Source of the DNA: Cycas panzhihuaensis
Taxonomy: Eukaryota > Cycadophyta
NCBI GenBank assembly: GCA_023213395.1
Contig: CM041465.1
Coordinates: 106,647,741-106,711,740 of the forward strand
DNA length: 64,000 nt
Direction: 5' to 3'
Both the position numbers and the translations under genes were made by a program. Shown here one piece after another: positions 33,916 through 45,363 of the stretch (within the stretch, counting starts at the first letter, position 1; every line of letters begins with the position of its first letter). The notes below the pieces were generated by a model, which saw only the letters and a program-made list of their open reading frames with translations, searched no databases and was not told the DNA's origin.

Positions 33916-34758
33916 AAACTCTAGCAAAGGATTGAACATGTCTTTATCTCGCAGGCTAAGCACACTTGGGAAATTCTGAAGAAACTCATAATGGAAGATT
34001 ATAAACTTGTGCCTATCCCCGTGGAGGTAGGTTCCAAATTGACATTAGAAAATGATGGAGCAGATGTTGATGCTACATTGTATAAGCAATTAGTAAGAAG
34101 TCTACTATATCTTATCACTACCAAATCTAACATATCTTATGCAGTTGGAATAGTGTCTAAGTTTATGGCAGCACCAAAATAGAGTCACTGGAAAGCTACA
34201 AAGAGGATCCTTAAATACTTGAAAGGAACAATTCACTATGAACTCAGATTCTAGCATAACGATAATTTCAAGTTGACGAGATTCACAGATTCTGGTTGGG
34301 CTAGACGTGCAGATAGTAGAAGGTCAACTTCTAGGTATTGTTTCGGTATGGGTTCAGCTACAACCACATGGATCAACAAAAAGCAATCAAATGTTGCTTT
34401 ATCCTCTATTGAAGTGGAGTACAAGGCTACAGTTGCAACAACTACAAAAGCCATTTAGTTACATCATATTTTGCCGGACATGGGACTACAACAAATGGTA
34501 CCAACTATCTTGTACTATGATAATTAGAGTACTTTGAAGATTGACAAAAATCTTGTGTTCCATACTTGCACCAAACATATCGAGTTGCACCATCATTTCA
34601 TTCAGGAGTCGATTCAGAAAGGTTTGATAGAGATGGTGTACATGCCTACAGAAAAAAAGTTGGCTAACATCTTCACTAAAACTTTGGCACATAACAGATT
34701 CTAACCTCTCAGGAATGGTTTAGGTGTCAAGAAAAACAAAATAAACATTTATGGGTGG
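33916..34758 (+). pseudogene. RT end and RNase H of element I (after H)
   Basis: It resumes with QRIEHVFISQAKHTWEIL, the RT part just after the FLGMEV motif. LTLENDGADVDATLYKQLV and ISYAVGIVSKFMA follow (33991-34182), then RNase H (34273-34458) with the ALSSIEVEYKA motif. The C-terminal HHHFIQ and IFTK parts run to about 34690. Stops lie at 33922, 34180, 34252 and 34456. A PPT-like ATGGGTGG precedes the LTR at 34759. Confidence 0.88.
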
Positions 34759-35060
34759 TGTTAGATATTAATGTTTATTTTGTGGGTTCATAGTACTAAG
34801 TTAGGGGCCTCCCCTTTAATTTTTGTATTATATTAGTTACGATTATTTTATGTTTGTGAAGTGATGAGTCAATGGAGATGACAACTCTCACCTCACATTT
34901 TTCAAATTAGGTAGAAATAATTTTTTTTTAATTATTGTACATAGTTCGTATAGATCATTTGTAATCAGTGAAGTGTGAGAAAGCAAGGATTATTGAGTTG
35001 GGTGCAATATGAGACATTTATTGAATAGAGATTTTATCAAAATTTTTAGAATCAATTTCT
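34759..35060 (+). repeat. 3' LTR of element I (right end uncertain)
   Basis: It starts TGTTAGATATTAATG after the purine tract. No second copy is available in the window, so the right end is a guess from base composition and CA ends. Confidence 0.5.
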
Positions 35061-37260
35061 AATGTTTTGATAATTAATCTTATCAATTATCATCCTCATT
35101 GCGTGCCTTAATGCAATGCTCCTCTCCATTTAAACTTTCATATTACACCACAAAAATGCCTTTAAGACAGAAGAGAGTAGAATATAAGATAATGTGAGAG
35201 AATCTCAATGAGAATATCTTAAGAGTGAATAAGCAAGAAACCAAACACCAAAGTGAGACAAGCAATACCACCGTTAAGAGTAGGAATGCATTCACTTTAC
35301 CACAAACCACCCCACAATTCAAACCACATCCAAAGGCTAGCCCATCTCGCTAAGTATCTCATTCTATTAGCATCAAATATCATAAGTGGATCTACTAAAT
35401 GTACCAATTCCATTGTTGGGCTTATATGGGTGCATTAGTACCAACCAATAATGCTACATGCAACAACTTTCACCATAAAGTAGCAACCTTACTACACATA
35501 GCAACTTTCGCAAATGGGCTGCGTGCAATGACCTCTTAAGCGGAATCCTTCAGCTTACATTGGAGAAGCTCCCCTTACAAGCTAGTTTGCAGAAACAAAC
35601 ACCAAAGAACTCATGCTCAACAATTATCCTCCACCCTAATTCACTCCTTGAATATTACCTAAAATGGCCACATAAAAGGTAATTGGAAATGAGTGAGAAG
35701 TCATTGGCAAGGTGAAGAGTCAAGAGTCACCCCTTGAGGGTCTTTTAAATACCTCTTTCATAAGTGATGACTTCCTCCACTAGATTGCCTCTCTTACACA
35801 CCTAAGACCAATGGTAAACTAGTAATACATGGTCCCACTTAGGGTTAAACTCTTTTGTTGTGTTATGTTTAGCCTACTTTAATAGAGATTTTTATTACTA
35901 AATTTGCCAAAATTGTATCTACTTTGGCTTCAATTCAACTTATGTTGTTGACTCAAGATTTGGCCTAGGCCTCCAATCAATTAGTTTCAAAGCAAAGAGC
36001 ATGTAATTTCCTTCTTAGCTTGCCTACCCTATGATTTAATTCAACATTTGTTACCATTTTTTTCGTTTTCACGTACTAGGTTTTCTTACCCAAAGGATGT
36101 TTTGTAGCAATAAGTTATAGAATAATAGTGATTTCGTCTTTTTTTTGTTTTGTAAGGTCTGTGTAACCCAATTTGAATTTTAAATTGAGAGGATATTTTC
36201 TTACTTTGGATGACAACTTGACTAGACTAAAATTGAGCAAGAACTAAAGATTAAAACCAATCATTATTAATTTGTTTACTTTTATATTCCTGTATCTTTC
36301 TCCTAAAGTTACTATTCGAATTTGAACAAGAATATTCTTATTCTTGGAGACAAAACTATATTTTAACAACTAGTGTAAGAAAGATTTTTTTTTAAATCCT
36401 CCTTCGTCTATTGTCCCTATGGGCGATAGTGCAAGTCGGCTACCTGCATGACATGTCCAAACCAAATATTTATACTAGGTTACAACATGATTACTTCAAT
36501 GGGTTACTTATGTTAGTGGCAATAGAGTGAAGACATCTTGTATTGGTGACATCAACGAAGGGCAAAAGGTTCAGGTTCTTACTCCAACGAGAAGGGCAAC
36601 AAGGTTTCAATCAATGGCCACTCAATTTTGTAAACCCACTCCACGAGTTATGTTTTAGTAGCCGGTAGCCTTGTAGGGAATGTGAGACCACCACTTAGGT
36701 ATGACAAGAAATGGCCAACATGGGTGCAATGTCAGATTGTTGTCAAAGGAGTCCTCTATGACCTTGGCTCTCCAATGCATTGGTGCTCTCTCAACATTTT
36801 GTGAATAGTTCAAAAACCATTTTTCACTCATCCAAACAGAATGGTTTTCTTTGGAATATAAAGAATGGTGATAAGGGAGGCTACAATGATGATTAGACTA
36901 AAAATGGCAAGAGATAAGAATAGTAAAAACGAAAATATTTTCCACTCAAGGACTGAACTTGCTCTTATACCCCTTGTGGTGGAACCCAAAGTAGAACTAA
37001 TTATTTAAGTGAATAATGAACACTCAACCAATTTAAGTTGGGCAATTCCAAGACACTGAAATGTTTTGTAAGTCCATTGATAATTAAATTAGTATATTGA
37101 GTGATAACTGATCACAATATCCAATACATATTTATATGCACCAATGTGTCTCTTTTGAACAAGCATAACTCTCCAATAAGATATTACCCTTAATATAATT
37201 AGTTAGGTCTATAATACATATACTTGATTCTCATACATTTTGGTCAAGGAGCTGGGCATT
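35061..37260. other. Unassigned stretch between I and F
   Basis: AT-rich DNA of about 2.2 kb with no ORF above 61 codons, no recognised exon and no LTR pair. The target duplication of F lies at its right end. It may be intron or intergenic DNA of the host or an old repeat. Confidence 0.45.
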
Positions 37261-37265
37261 GCAAT
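37261..37265 (+). repeat. Left target-site duplication of F
   Basis: GCAAT, exactly repeated at 45364-45368. Confidence 0.95.
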
Positions 37266-37802
37266 TGAAAGACGAAATGGAGAAGATACAAGCACTAGAA
37301 TCTATTGAGGAACTAGATAGGACATCGAAATATGAAGGACTAAACACTTTAGATTAATGAAAAGATGCAGTACAAGACATAAAGGATAATAGGAAGGAGT
37401 ATAAATTTCAACTCAACCTATCATGAACACAAGTATGAAGGAGAATTCATCTCAACACTTCACCTATAAGAGATACTTACAGCAGCATAACTCTAACTCC
37501 AATACCACATGCCAAAACATGAAAATAAGACTCCTTATAAAGGAGTTTGGACGATCAGGATCTCACCACATGTCACTAATCAACACTAAAAGACAAATCT
37601 GATTAGGACTCTTCTATCCTCAATGATAAGGATAGAGCCCTCCAAAGTTGACTTCTCACAAGCACATGTGAGAAAAGCCACTACAAGACAAAAGACAATT
37701 TTATAATCAAACAAATGAACACTTTAGAATAAAGGCCTAAAGTGACAAAAATACTAATACCTATGGTCAAGACTTAATGCTTAGGAAATGAAGGTTCTAA
37801 CA
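37266..37802 (-). repeat. 3' LTR of element F (537 bp)
   Basis: Minus-strand start TGTTAGAACCTTCATTTCC, preceded by the purine tract complementary to the C run at 37803-37809. It matches 44826-45363. Confidence 0.95.
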
Positions 37803-37829
37803 CCCCCCCTGAATGGATACAGCATTAAG

Positions 37830-40717
37830 TCAAATGCCAAGGCCGCTTCTGAAATGCTCGAACTTCTCTTTCCCAAGTGGCTTGGTGAAGATGTCGGCTA
37901 GTTGTTGATCGATCGACTTATAGATGAGGTCAATTTCACCTTGTTGCACATGCTCTCTGATAAATTGGTGATGAACCTCAATATGCTTGGTACGTGCATG
38001 AAACACCAGATTCTTGGCAATCTTGATAACACTCTGATTGTCACAATACAATGGTGGTGGGGGTGTTTGCTCAAGTCCAAGCTCTTCAAGAATCTGTCTG
38101 AGCCAAATAGCCTCACACGCTACGCTGACAGCAGCTTTGTATTCCGCTTCAGTGGAGAAAAGCGTAACATTTGGTTGCTTTTTGCAACTCCATGAAACAA
38201 TAGCAGACCCAAGGTTGAAACAATAACCTGAGGTGGATTTCCAGCTATCTTGGCATCCAATCCAATCTGAATCTGAGAACCCTTCTAGTGTGAAGTTCTC
38301 ATTATGTGTGTATTGAAGACCATACTGCAAAGTACCTTTGAGGTATTTAAGGATGCGTTTTGCAGCATTCTAGTGTCGTTGATTAGGGTTGATCATGTAT
38401 CTGGAACATATTCCAATCACTTATGAAATGTCATGTCTAGTGTTAGTCAAGTAAATGAGACTACCCACTAGTTGCCTGAAAAGGGTGGAATCAACAAGTT
38501 TCCCTTCTTCATTCATCGACAATTTAGTACCTGCCTCCATGGGTGTTGGTGAAGGTTTGCAGTCTTCCATTCTGAATCGCTGCAAAATATTCCACGTATA
38601 TTTGGCTTGAGAAATGAAAATGTGACCTGGCTACTGCCACACTTCCATGCCAAGGAAATAGTGAAGAAGTCTGACATTTGTCGTCTCAAAACTTCTTTTC
38701 AAATCCCTTTGGAGACGCTCAATCAAATCTACATCATTGCCTGTGATAATCAAATCATCAACATAAAGAACAACAATTGTGGTGTGTTGGTTTTGAACCT
38801 TGATATATAGGTTTGAATCTGATGTGGATCGATGAAAGTTGTGCTCCAAAAAGTAGTCATCGATCTTTGAATACCATGCACGTGGCGCCTGTTTTAGACC
38901 ATACAAGGCCTTTTTAAAGCAACAGACAAGATATTCATTGCCGACAGAAATATATCCAGGAGGTTGTTCCAGGTAGACCTCCTTAGTCAAACCGACGTTG
39001 AGAAAGGCGCTTTTGACATCAATCTGATACAATGGCCACTTGCATTGTGTAGCTAAGGCGATAACAATTTTGATGGTATTCATATTGGCCACTAGTGCAA
39101 ATGTCTCAATGTAGTCGATCCCTTCTTGCTGTTTGAAACCTTTGGCAACAAGGCAAGCGTTATGTCACTCAATAGTACCATCAGACTTATACTTAATTTT
39201 GTAGATCCACTTACAACTAATGGCTTGTTTGCCTGGTGGTAACTCAACCAAGTCCCATGTGTCATTTTGATAGATGGAGTGGATCTCGTCATCCATGCCA
39301 GCCTGCCACTTTTTGTTAGTACATGCCTCCTCAAAAGTGGAAGGCTCAGGAGCAGTAAGCACTTCAGCCATAAGTACGTAATTAACAGTGGGTGATGGCC
39401 GCAGTTTGGATGGACGTTTACCTTCAACAATTTGTGAATCTACAATAGTTTGCATGTAACATTTGAGCAGCTTCTTTGTCGATGTGGCTTCATGGTTTTG
39501 TGATGGAGGTGATTGCTGAACCTCAGAAGAAGAAGAAGGACACAATGAAGGAACTAAGGAAGATGAGGAGGAAGAAGAAGCAAATAGGTGCAGATGAAGA
39601 ACAAGGAGTTGAGGAAACTGAAGGGACAGATTCTTCAAGAATGGTTTGCCTTTATCAAGGGAGAGAGGAAGAGTGTTGATGTCGATCTCTCGATTATCTT
39701 CTACAAAGACAACGTCTCGTGAAGTATGCATCTTTTTAGTAATGGGATCAAACAATCGATATGCTTTACTGCTAGGAGCATATCCAACAAAGATGCATTT
39801 GAGACTTTTGTCATCAAATTTTCGTCTTTGCTCGTGAGGAATGTTCATGTAGGCCATGCATCAAAAAGTTCGTAAGTGGCTGACCGTAGGTTTCTGCCCA
39901 ATCCAGGCCTCCTCAGGTGTCATGCCCGAAAGTGCAGAAATCGAGTCATGGTTTGACAACACGCAATGAAGAAGTACTTCTGCCTAATCTGCTAATGAGA
40001 GACATTTGGCATGCATTTTAGCTTTTACTCTACTGACCAAGGTTCGTTCATCCTTTTTGCCACACCATTTTCTTGTGGTGTGTAAGGGGCAGAAAATTGG
40101 CGCTTCATGCCATTTTGAATATAGAATTGATTGAAATCCTTGGACATATACTCACCACCATTATCTGATTTGAGTATTTTGATGCGCATGCCCGATTCAT
40201 TTTCGACCGCAAGTTTAAATTCCTTAAACTTGTTTAAAGCTTCTAACTTATGCTTAAGAAAGTAGACCCACACTTTATGTGAGAAATCATCAATGAATGT
40301 CATGAAGAATGATGATCCTCCATGAGACTGAGTGGTCATGAGACCACAAATGTCAGAATGTACAAGATGTAATGGATGCTGCGCTCTCCAGGCCTTACCT
40401 TTCTCAAAAGGTTCGTGATGTTGCTTCCCCATAAGGCACGATTCACAAAGGCAATTACCCCCAAAGATTTTGGGTAAGCCATAAACCAAGTTTTGTCTGA
40501 ACATCAGCCTAATGCTGTCAAGATTATGATGTCCAAGTCGTTCATGCCAGAGTTGAGTCTTATTTACAGAATGGGAGACATATGCATGAGATGATCCAGA
40601 TGTCGTATCTAATTTGTAAAGGCCATGATCGTCATGACCAACTGCAACTATTCGGTCGTCTTTGTTCCTGATGACGCTTTTTGTCTTTGAACAACACACT
40701 CGTCTACTACTTATCAA
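37830..40717 (-). pseudogene. Pol of element F: integrase, RT, RNase H
   Basis: The integrase ORF 40717-40025 has the HHCC finger (LWHERLGHHNL ... CLCESCLMGKQ), first Asp in HSDICG, second in KSDNGGEY and Glu in PQENGVAKR. A shift leads to 39857-39165: the integrase tail, a Ser-rich linker (SSSSSSS), then the RT start STFEEACTNKKW. RT continues 39092-38631 with [33 protein letters not shown] and the catalytic YVDD at 38754-38765. RNase H is an intact block 38330-37830 with SDSDWIGCQ, STEAEYKAA, FHARTKHIEVHH and DIFTKPLGKEKF. Breaks are few, in line with the young LTRs. Confidence 0.93.
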
Positions 40718-40879
40718 GTTGACTAATAGAAAGCAAATTTTTGGGCATTCCAGTAACTAAGAACACATTCCCACTAGGAAATGCAAAATGTTGATGTTGA
40801 TCATGAGGTGTGATTTGACGTACACTTGATATTTCTACAGTGGCATTGTCCCCAAATGTCACTGTTTCTCCCTTACATT

Positions 40880-41360
40880 CTTAAAAATTTGATAATATGT
40901 CTGCATCACCTGCCATATGGCGTGATGCACCAAAGTCAATGATCCAAGTATTATCATTATGACTGCCACTATATGCAAAAAAGGTCATGTCACTTGGATC
41001 ATGTTGAGCTGTGTGGCCTTGAAAGCCACCACGATTTATCCTTCCTTGGCGACCACCTCGGAATGCACCTCGAGTTGGTCCTTGTTCCTACTGATGTTGT
41101 TGACATTGCTGCTGTTGCTAATGTTGATTCTGTTGCCGTTGAATTTGTTGTTGTTGTGGTTGTTGTAAGTCATGTTGACGTTTCTCGCAATCAGCCGAAT
41201 GTGGCCAACTTTGCCACACACGATGATGATGCCTTTGATTTTACACAAAGACTGCCAAATTTTTTCAGAAAATTCTGCTTAGGTTGAAACTACTGCTTGG
41301 ATTTAAACTTCACGGAGAAAGCACCTGATGTGCTTGCCTCATCTTGCCGCGAATAAATTT
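40880..41360 (-). pseudogene. Nucleocapsid and protease remnant of element F
   Basis: On the minus strand a CGKVGHI motif (ORF 41248-41036) is the remains of the gag zinc knuckle. A poly-Asn/Gln stretch follows. The protease start is visible at about 40950-40918 as WIIDFGASRHMAG, with Phe in place of Ser in the DSG site. Stops at about 41353, 41300 and 41190 and a frameshift break the region. Confidence 0.8.
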
Positions 41361-41361
41361 C

Positions 41362-42021
41362 TTATTCTTGCAGCAATAAACGTTCTAACTCATTGAAAGT
41401 TAGAGTTGACAAAGTTCCATTTCGTGAAATATCAAAAATAAATCCATTATATTCTTTCGGTAAAGCATGAATTGTCGCACTAACCAAGTCTTCATTTGTG
41501 ACTAGTTTACCAAGCGCTGTCAGTTGATTATTGATAGCCTTAATTGAAAATAAATAGGCTGTCATTGGAGCAACACACTTCAGACTAAATAATTTTGCTT
41601 TATACATGACAATTCTTGCATCATCTTTTCGTTCATACAAAGAAACAATTGTGTTCCAAGCAATTTTAGAAGTTGAAGCAGATTCAATATTCTGATCAAC
41701 ATTATCACTAACTGGCAGATGAATAAAGGCGAGCATAACTTCATCCTTAGCTTTGAAAGAAGCTAATGCAACAGGATCTGCTGGAGTCAAATTTTGAGGA
41801 TTAGCAAGATCAGGAATTGGCTCGGGTTTGGCGATTTTGCCTGACACATAACCCCACAACTCATTCATAATCAACAAATTTTTTGCTTGCTTCTTCCAAG
41901 TAAGATAGTTTTCAACACCTGTTAACTTAATGGTATTTGCATTTAGCATTTGAGTCGCCAGCTTGATTACAGTACCAGATGAAACTTGGAAACCTTTGAG
42001 TTGACGCCGCTTAAGTTCCAC
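41362..42021 (-). pseudogene. Gag of element F (219-residue ORF)
   Basis: It reads QMLNANTIKLTGVENYLTWK and then LLIMNELWGYVSGKI, the same gag pre-domain as MLNACTIRLTGQDNY in C and E. A UBN2 domain follows (IAWNTIVSLYERKDDARIVM, YLFSIKAINNQLTALG). The ORF ends at a TAA right after LLLQE, the position where C also has a stop one residue earlier. The first 25 residues are unlike C/E, so the true start may be the internal Met near 41950. Confidence 0.9.
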
Positions 42022-44810
42022 TCAATATCCAACAATAATCAGTACAAGACTGAAAAATTGTGGGTGGAATGGAGGACTTAGCTCGCAAGTTGTCCAACCT
42101 GATAGCAGGATCAGTGTTGGCCAAGTTATTGGCACTTGAGGCAGAGTATAAACTCTTTTCCAGCCTCCCCACTTAAGTGTCTTAATGAATAAAAGTGGGT
42201 TGATTTAGTGCTGAAAATGTGTGCTTGTAGGCCTTGTTTGCTGCTGAAAACTTCGTCAAAAGAAAGACTTCAAGATACAATGTAGTTGCATTGAATATCA
42301 GATAATGCAATTAAGTTCAAACAGTAATCTCACAGAGAGATAAACAGCAGCTAAACATCATAATTTTAATGCCTTCAACAAGCCAATAATAAAACAAGTC
42401 CACCATGAACACCTGGGATCGAAAAATGATCCCCTATGCACCAAAAAATTTGAAGCTTTTATTGATCTTTGTCCCTTTTGTAGTTGGTGTAGAGTCTCAC
42501 TTAAAAACAGGTCACCTCACAGGGAGCCCAGCGAGAAAAAAAAGCCTTTAAGTGGTACAAATTAAGGCTTAAAATAAGTCAAAAAATAATGGTGTTTAGA
42601 TCACCATTTTACACTTGGAAGACTTGTACAAAATAGTGTGATTAACACTCTTTGAAAAATTTTTGAGATTGATCACTTTTGAACTCAAAATTAATGACTT
42701 AAGTCACAAAAGAACTTAGTGTCATTAAAAATGAGTAATTTTTGAAAAGAAATGTAATAAAATCACTTTAAAATAGTGATTTTAGATTCAAAATAATAAT
42801 TGCATTTTCTTTTATGTGTTAGTGTGATTTACACACTAAACAAAAGTACATTTACAATGGAGAAAAGATGAAAAAAAAAGGTTAAAAGTTAAGTTTAAAT
42901 GAATTTTAGAAGTTTAAAGTTTTAAAAAGAAAATTAAAAAATGAATATGCTTGAAGCATATTCTTTATTTTATATCATATAGTTTATAAACTATATGTTC
43001 TTATCGAAATGTTTTTGCATAAATTGGCGGCGGTTGCATGTTGATTACTAGCGGCGCCCGTGGATTTACTTTACCAGGTGCGCTGAGATTGTGGGCGCCA
43101 TCGATGAGGGGTTACAGGGGTCGAACACGTGATGTAGAATCACCAACGGAGCATTGATGGAGGAGCCGTGAACTGTCGGAGCAGAGCTACACGAACGGAG
43201 GACCCACGGGATGGAGGATTGCCGCGCAAGTCATACGTAGATCACAACAGGTGCAGATCGCACGATTGGAGCCAGATACAAAGGCATGCAAGTCGTGGCG
43301 GTTGCATGTTGATTACTAGCGGCGCCCGTGGATTTACTTTACCAGGTGCGCTGAGATTGTGGGCGCCATCGGTGAGGGGTTACGTGGGTCGAACACATGA
43401 TGTAGAATCACCAACAGAGCATTGACGGAGGAGCCGCGAACTATCGGAGCAGAGCTACACGAACGGAGGACCCACGGGATGGAGGATTGCCGCGCAAGTC
43501 ATACGTAGATCACAACAGGTGCAGATTGCACGATTGGAGCACGAACGAAGCCGGATGCAGTACACAGGAGCCGCCAAGACGAAGATTGAGAAGATACTCA
43601 GACGGGAGCATGTCAATGCACAGAGTCCATGGAGGGACGAGATAGGGAAGCTTCGAATTGGTGCTAGAGGTTGTGCAGTAAGAATGGGAGCCATGCAGTC
43701 GAGTGCACGGTGAGCACGCCAGATCAGGGCCGCATGGAGGAGCCACAGGACGCAGGTCACAAGAGTCACTTACGCAGGAGCAACTGCACGAAGGGAACTA
43801 AGGCGTATTGAAAGCAACACAGGCACTCTTGCATGGAGGAACTCAAAAGGAGAGCATTACGTAGAGCCATATTGATTATAATCACCAGCCAACAGGAACA
43901 CTCAAGTCAAGAGGTCCATGATGATATAATGCAAGCTAGTAAAGGGCTGGCACAACACAAAAATTTTGTCTAACTCTCCAAGACAGAGTTTTAAATTTAA
44001 GATTTTTTTTTGTCCAAAAAAAAGAGAGTCACTTGATCAATCTCCTCCTTTTTTTTCAAAAAAAAAAACAAAGTGAGCCAGCCACTTATGGGCTTTAATG
44101 AGGATTTTTTTTTAACATAAATAATGGCTCCTCAAATAAAAGATTTAATCATAATCCTTTTTTAAAAAAACTTCATAAAATCTTCAATAATGACAATGAG
44201 GAACCTTATAAACAACCACCTTTTCTCCTTTGAATCTCCTTAATAAGAATAACTTTAAGTAAAACCCTTGTGTACTTTTCTAATTCTCAAGAATAGCACT
44301 GGGAGATCACTTGGACAACCACCACTTCATAGAGATAATCCTTAGCAAATTTAGTTGCTAATTCAAAGGAAGAGCCACTACAGAACAGGAATTTTTTTTC
44401 TTTTCAGGAGGGCTACAAAACAGTCACCTATATAGGCCCTTTTAACATACAATATCTCTTCAATAAAAGCAGCTTTTACACTAATCTCAACCATAGATGC
44501 AAAGATTGCAACACAACTTTGACCTTGTTTAAGAACACATAAAAATTAGCTCCCAATCACCTACAAATTTCAGTATCACCGTCCATTTTTCTGGCCATCA
44601 AAATTAGTCCTCCAAAATGCAAATATGCAAGACTTGCATAAAAGATTCTTGAAAAAAAAATTTGCAAGTTAACAGTGTAAACAAAGTCCTTCAACAATAA
44701 ACCTGACAAGAGATTACTCCTTGCTCCAATTGGATCGCCTTTGTATGGCGAAGGTCATCTCCAGACTTGGAGAGAATCGAAGCCAAAAATCTGCTCCTCA
44801 AGATGCCGCA
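42022..44810 (-). other. 5' leader of element F
   Basis: A 2.8 kb leader. It contains a hairpin at 44735-44751 (TCGCC/GGCGA) in the same place as those in C and E, AT-rich stretches with A and T runs (44040-44170), and the GC-rich duplicated block 43031-43540. ORFs in the GC-rich part are not conserved in frame with anything and are taken as chance. Confidence 0.7.
43031..43540. repeat. Tandem duplication, period 268 bp, GC-rich
   Basis: A block from CGGTTGCATGTTGATTACTA (43031) to about 43272 recurs from 43299 to about 43540 with only a few differences. A 26-bp spacer follows the first copy. The period is 268 bp. The sequence is much richer in G and C than the rest of the element. Confidence 0.92.
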
Positions 44811-44822
44811 ACTTTGATACCA
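44811..44822 (-). promoter_or_regulatory. Primer-binding site of element F
   Basis: The minus strand reads TGGTATCAAAGT, a Met-tRNA-like site with two differences, three bases from the LTR. Confidence 0.8.
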
Positions 44823-44825
44823 AAT

Positions 44826-45363
44826 TGAAAGACGAAATGGAGAAGATACAAGCACTAGAATCTATTGAGGAACTAGATAGGACATCGAAATATGAAGGAC
44901 TAAACACTTTAGATTAATGAAAAGATGCAGTACAACACATAAAGGATAATAGGGAGGAGTATTAAACTTCAACTCAACCTATCATGAACACAAGTATGAA
45001 GGAGAATTCATCTCAACACTTCACTTATAAGAGATACTTACAGCAGCATAACTCTAACTCCAATACCACATGCCAAAACATGAAAATAGGACTCCTTATA
45101 AAGGAGTTTGGATGATCAGGATCTCACCACATGTCACTGATCAACACTAAAAGACAAATCTGATTAGGACTCTTCTATTTTCAAGGATAAAGATAGAGCC
45201 CTCCAAAGTTGACTTCTCACAAGCACATGTGAGAAAAACCACTACAAGACAAAAGACAATTTTATAATCAAACAAATGAACACTTTAGAATAAAGGCCTA
45301 AAGTGACAAAAATACTAATACCTATGGTCAAGACTTAATGCTTAGGAAATGAAGGTTCTAACA
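44826..45363 (-). repeat. 5' LTR of element F (538 bp)
   Basis: Minus-strand TGTTAGAACC to GTCTTTCA. It matches 37266-37802 and is followed on the plus strand by GCAAT. Confidence 0.95.

Larger units (their letters stand above)
20819..35060 (+). mobile_element. Element I: Ty1/copia retrotransposon split by K, J and H
   Basis: Pieces of one plus-strand copia pol lie at 20819-20958 (integrase), 26549-28037 (integrase end and RT), 28621-28638 (18 bp of RT) and 33916-34758 (end of RT and RNase H), followed by a 3' LTR from 34759. When K, J and H and one copy of each target duplication are set aside, the reading continues in phase across each junction, which proves the nesting order. The gag, protease and 5' LTR of I are not visible. 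The right end of the LTR is uncertain. Confidence 0.88.
37266..45363 (-). mobile_element. Element F: full-length Ty1/copia retrotransposon (8098 bp)
   Basis: LTRs of 537-538 bp (5' at 44826-45363, 3' at 37266-37802), a perfect GCAAT duplication, a primer-binding site and gag-pol in copia order, all on the minus strand. The LTRs differ at about a dozen positions (about 2 percent). The leader is 2.8 kb and holds a GC-rich tandem duplication. The protein is related to C/E but is a separate family with an unrelated LTR. Confidence 0.96.

Noticed and set aside
39476-39679. Lys-rich plus-strand ORF
   Set aside because: Antisense of the Ser-rich linker between integrase and RT of F.
40959-41287. 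Leu/Val-rich plus-strand ORFs resembling membrane segments
   Set aside because: Antisense of the Asn/Gln-rich linker between the zinc knuckle and protease of F.
43168-43769. ORFs on both strands in the GC-rich part of the F leader
   Set aside because: Open only because GC-rich DNA has few stops. Not repeated as protein in the two tandem copies in a conserved frame.
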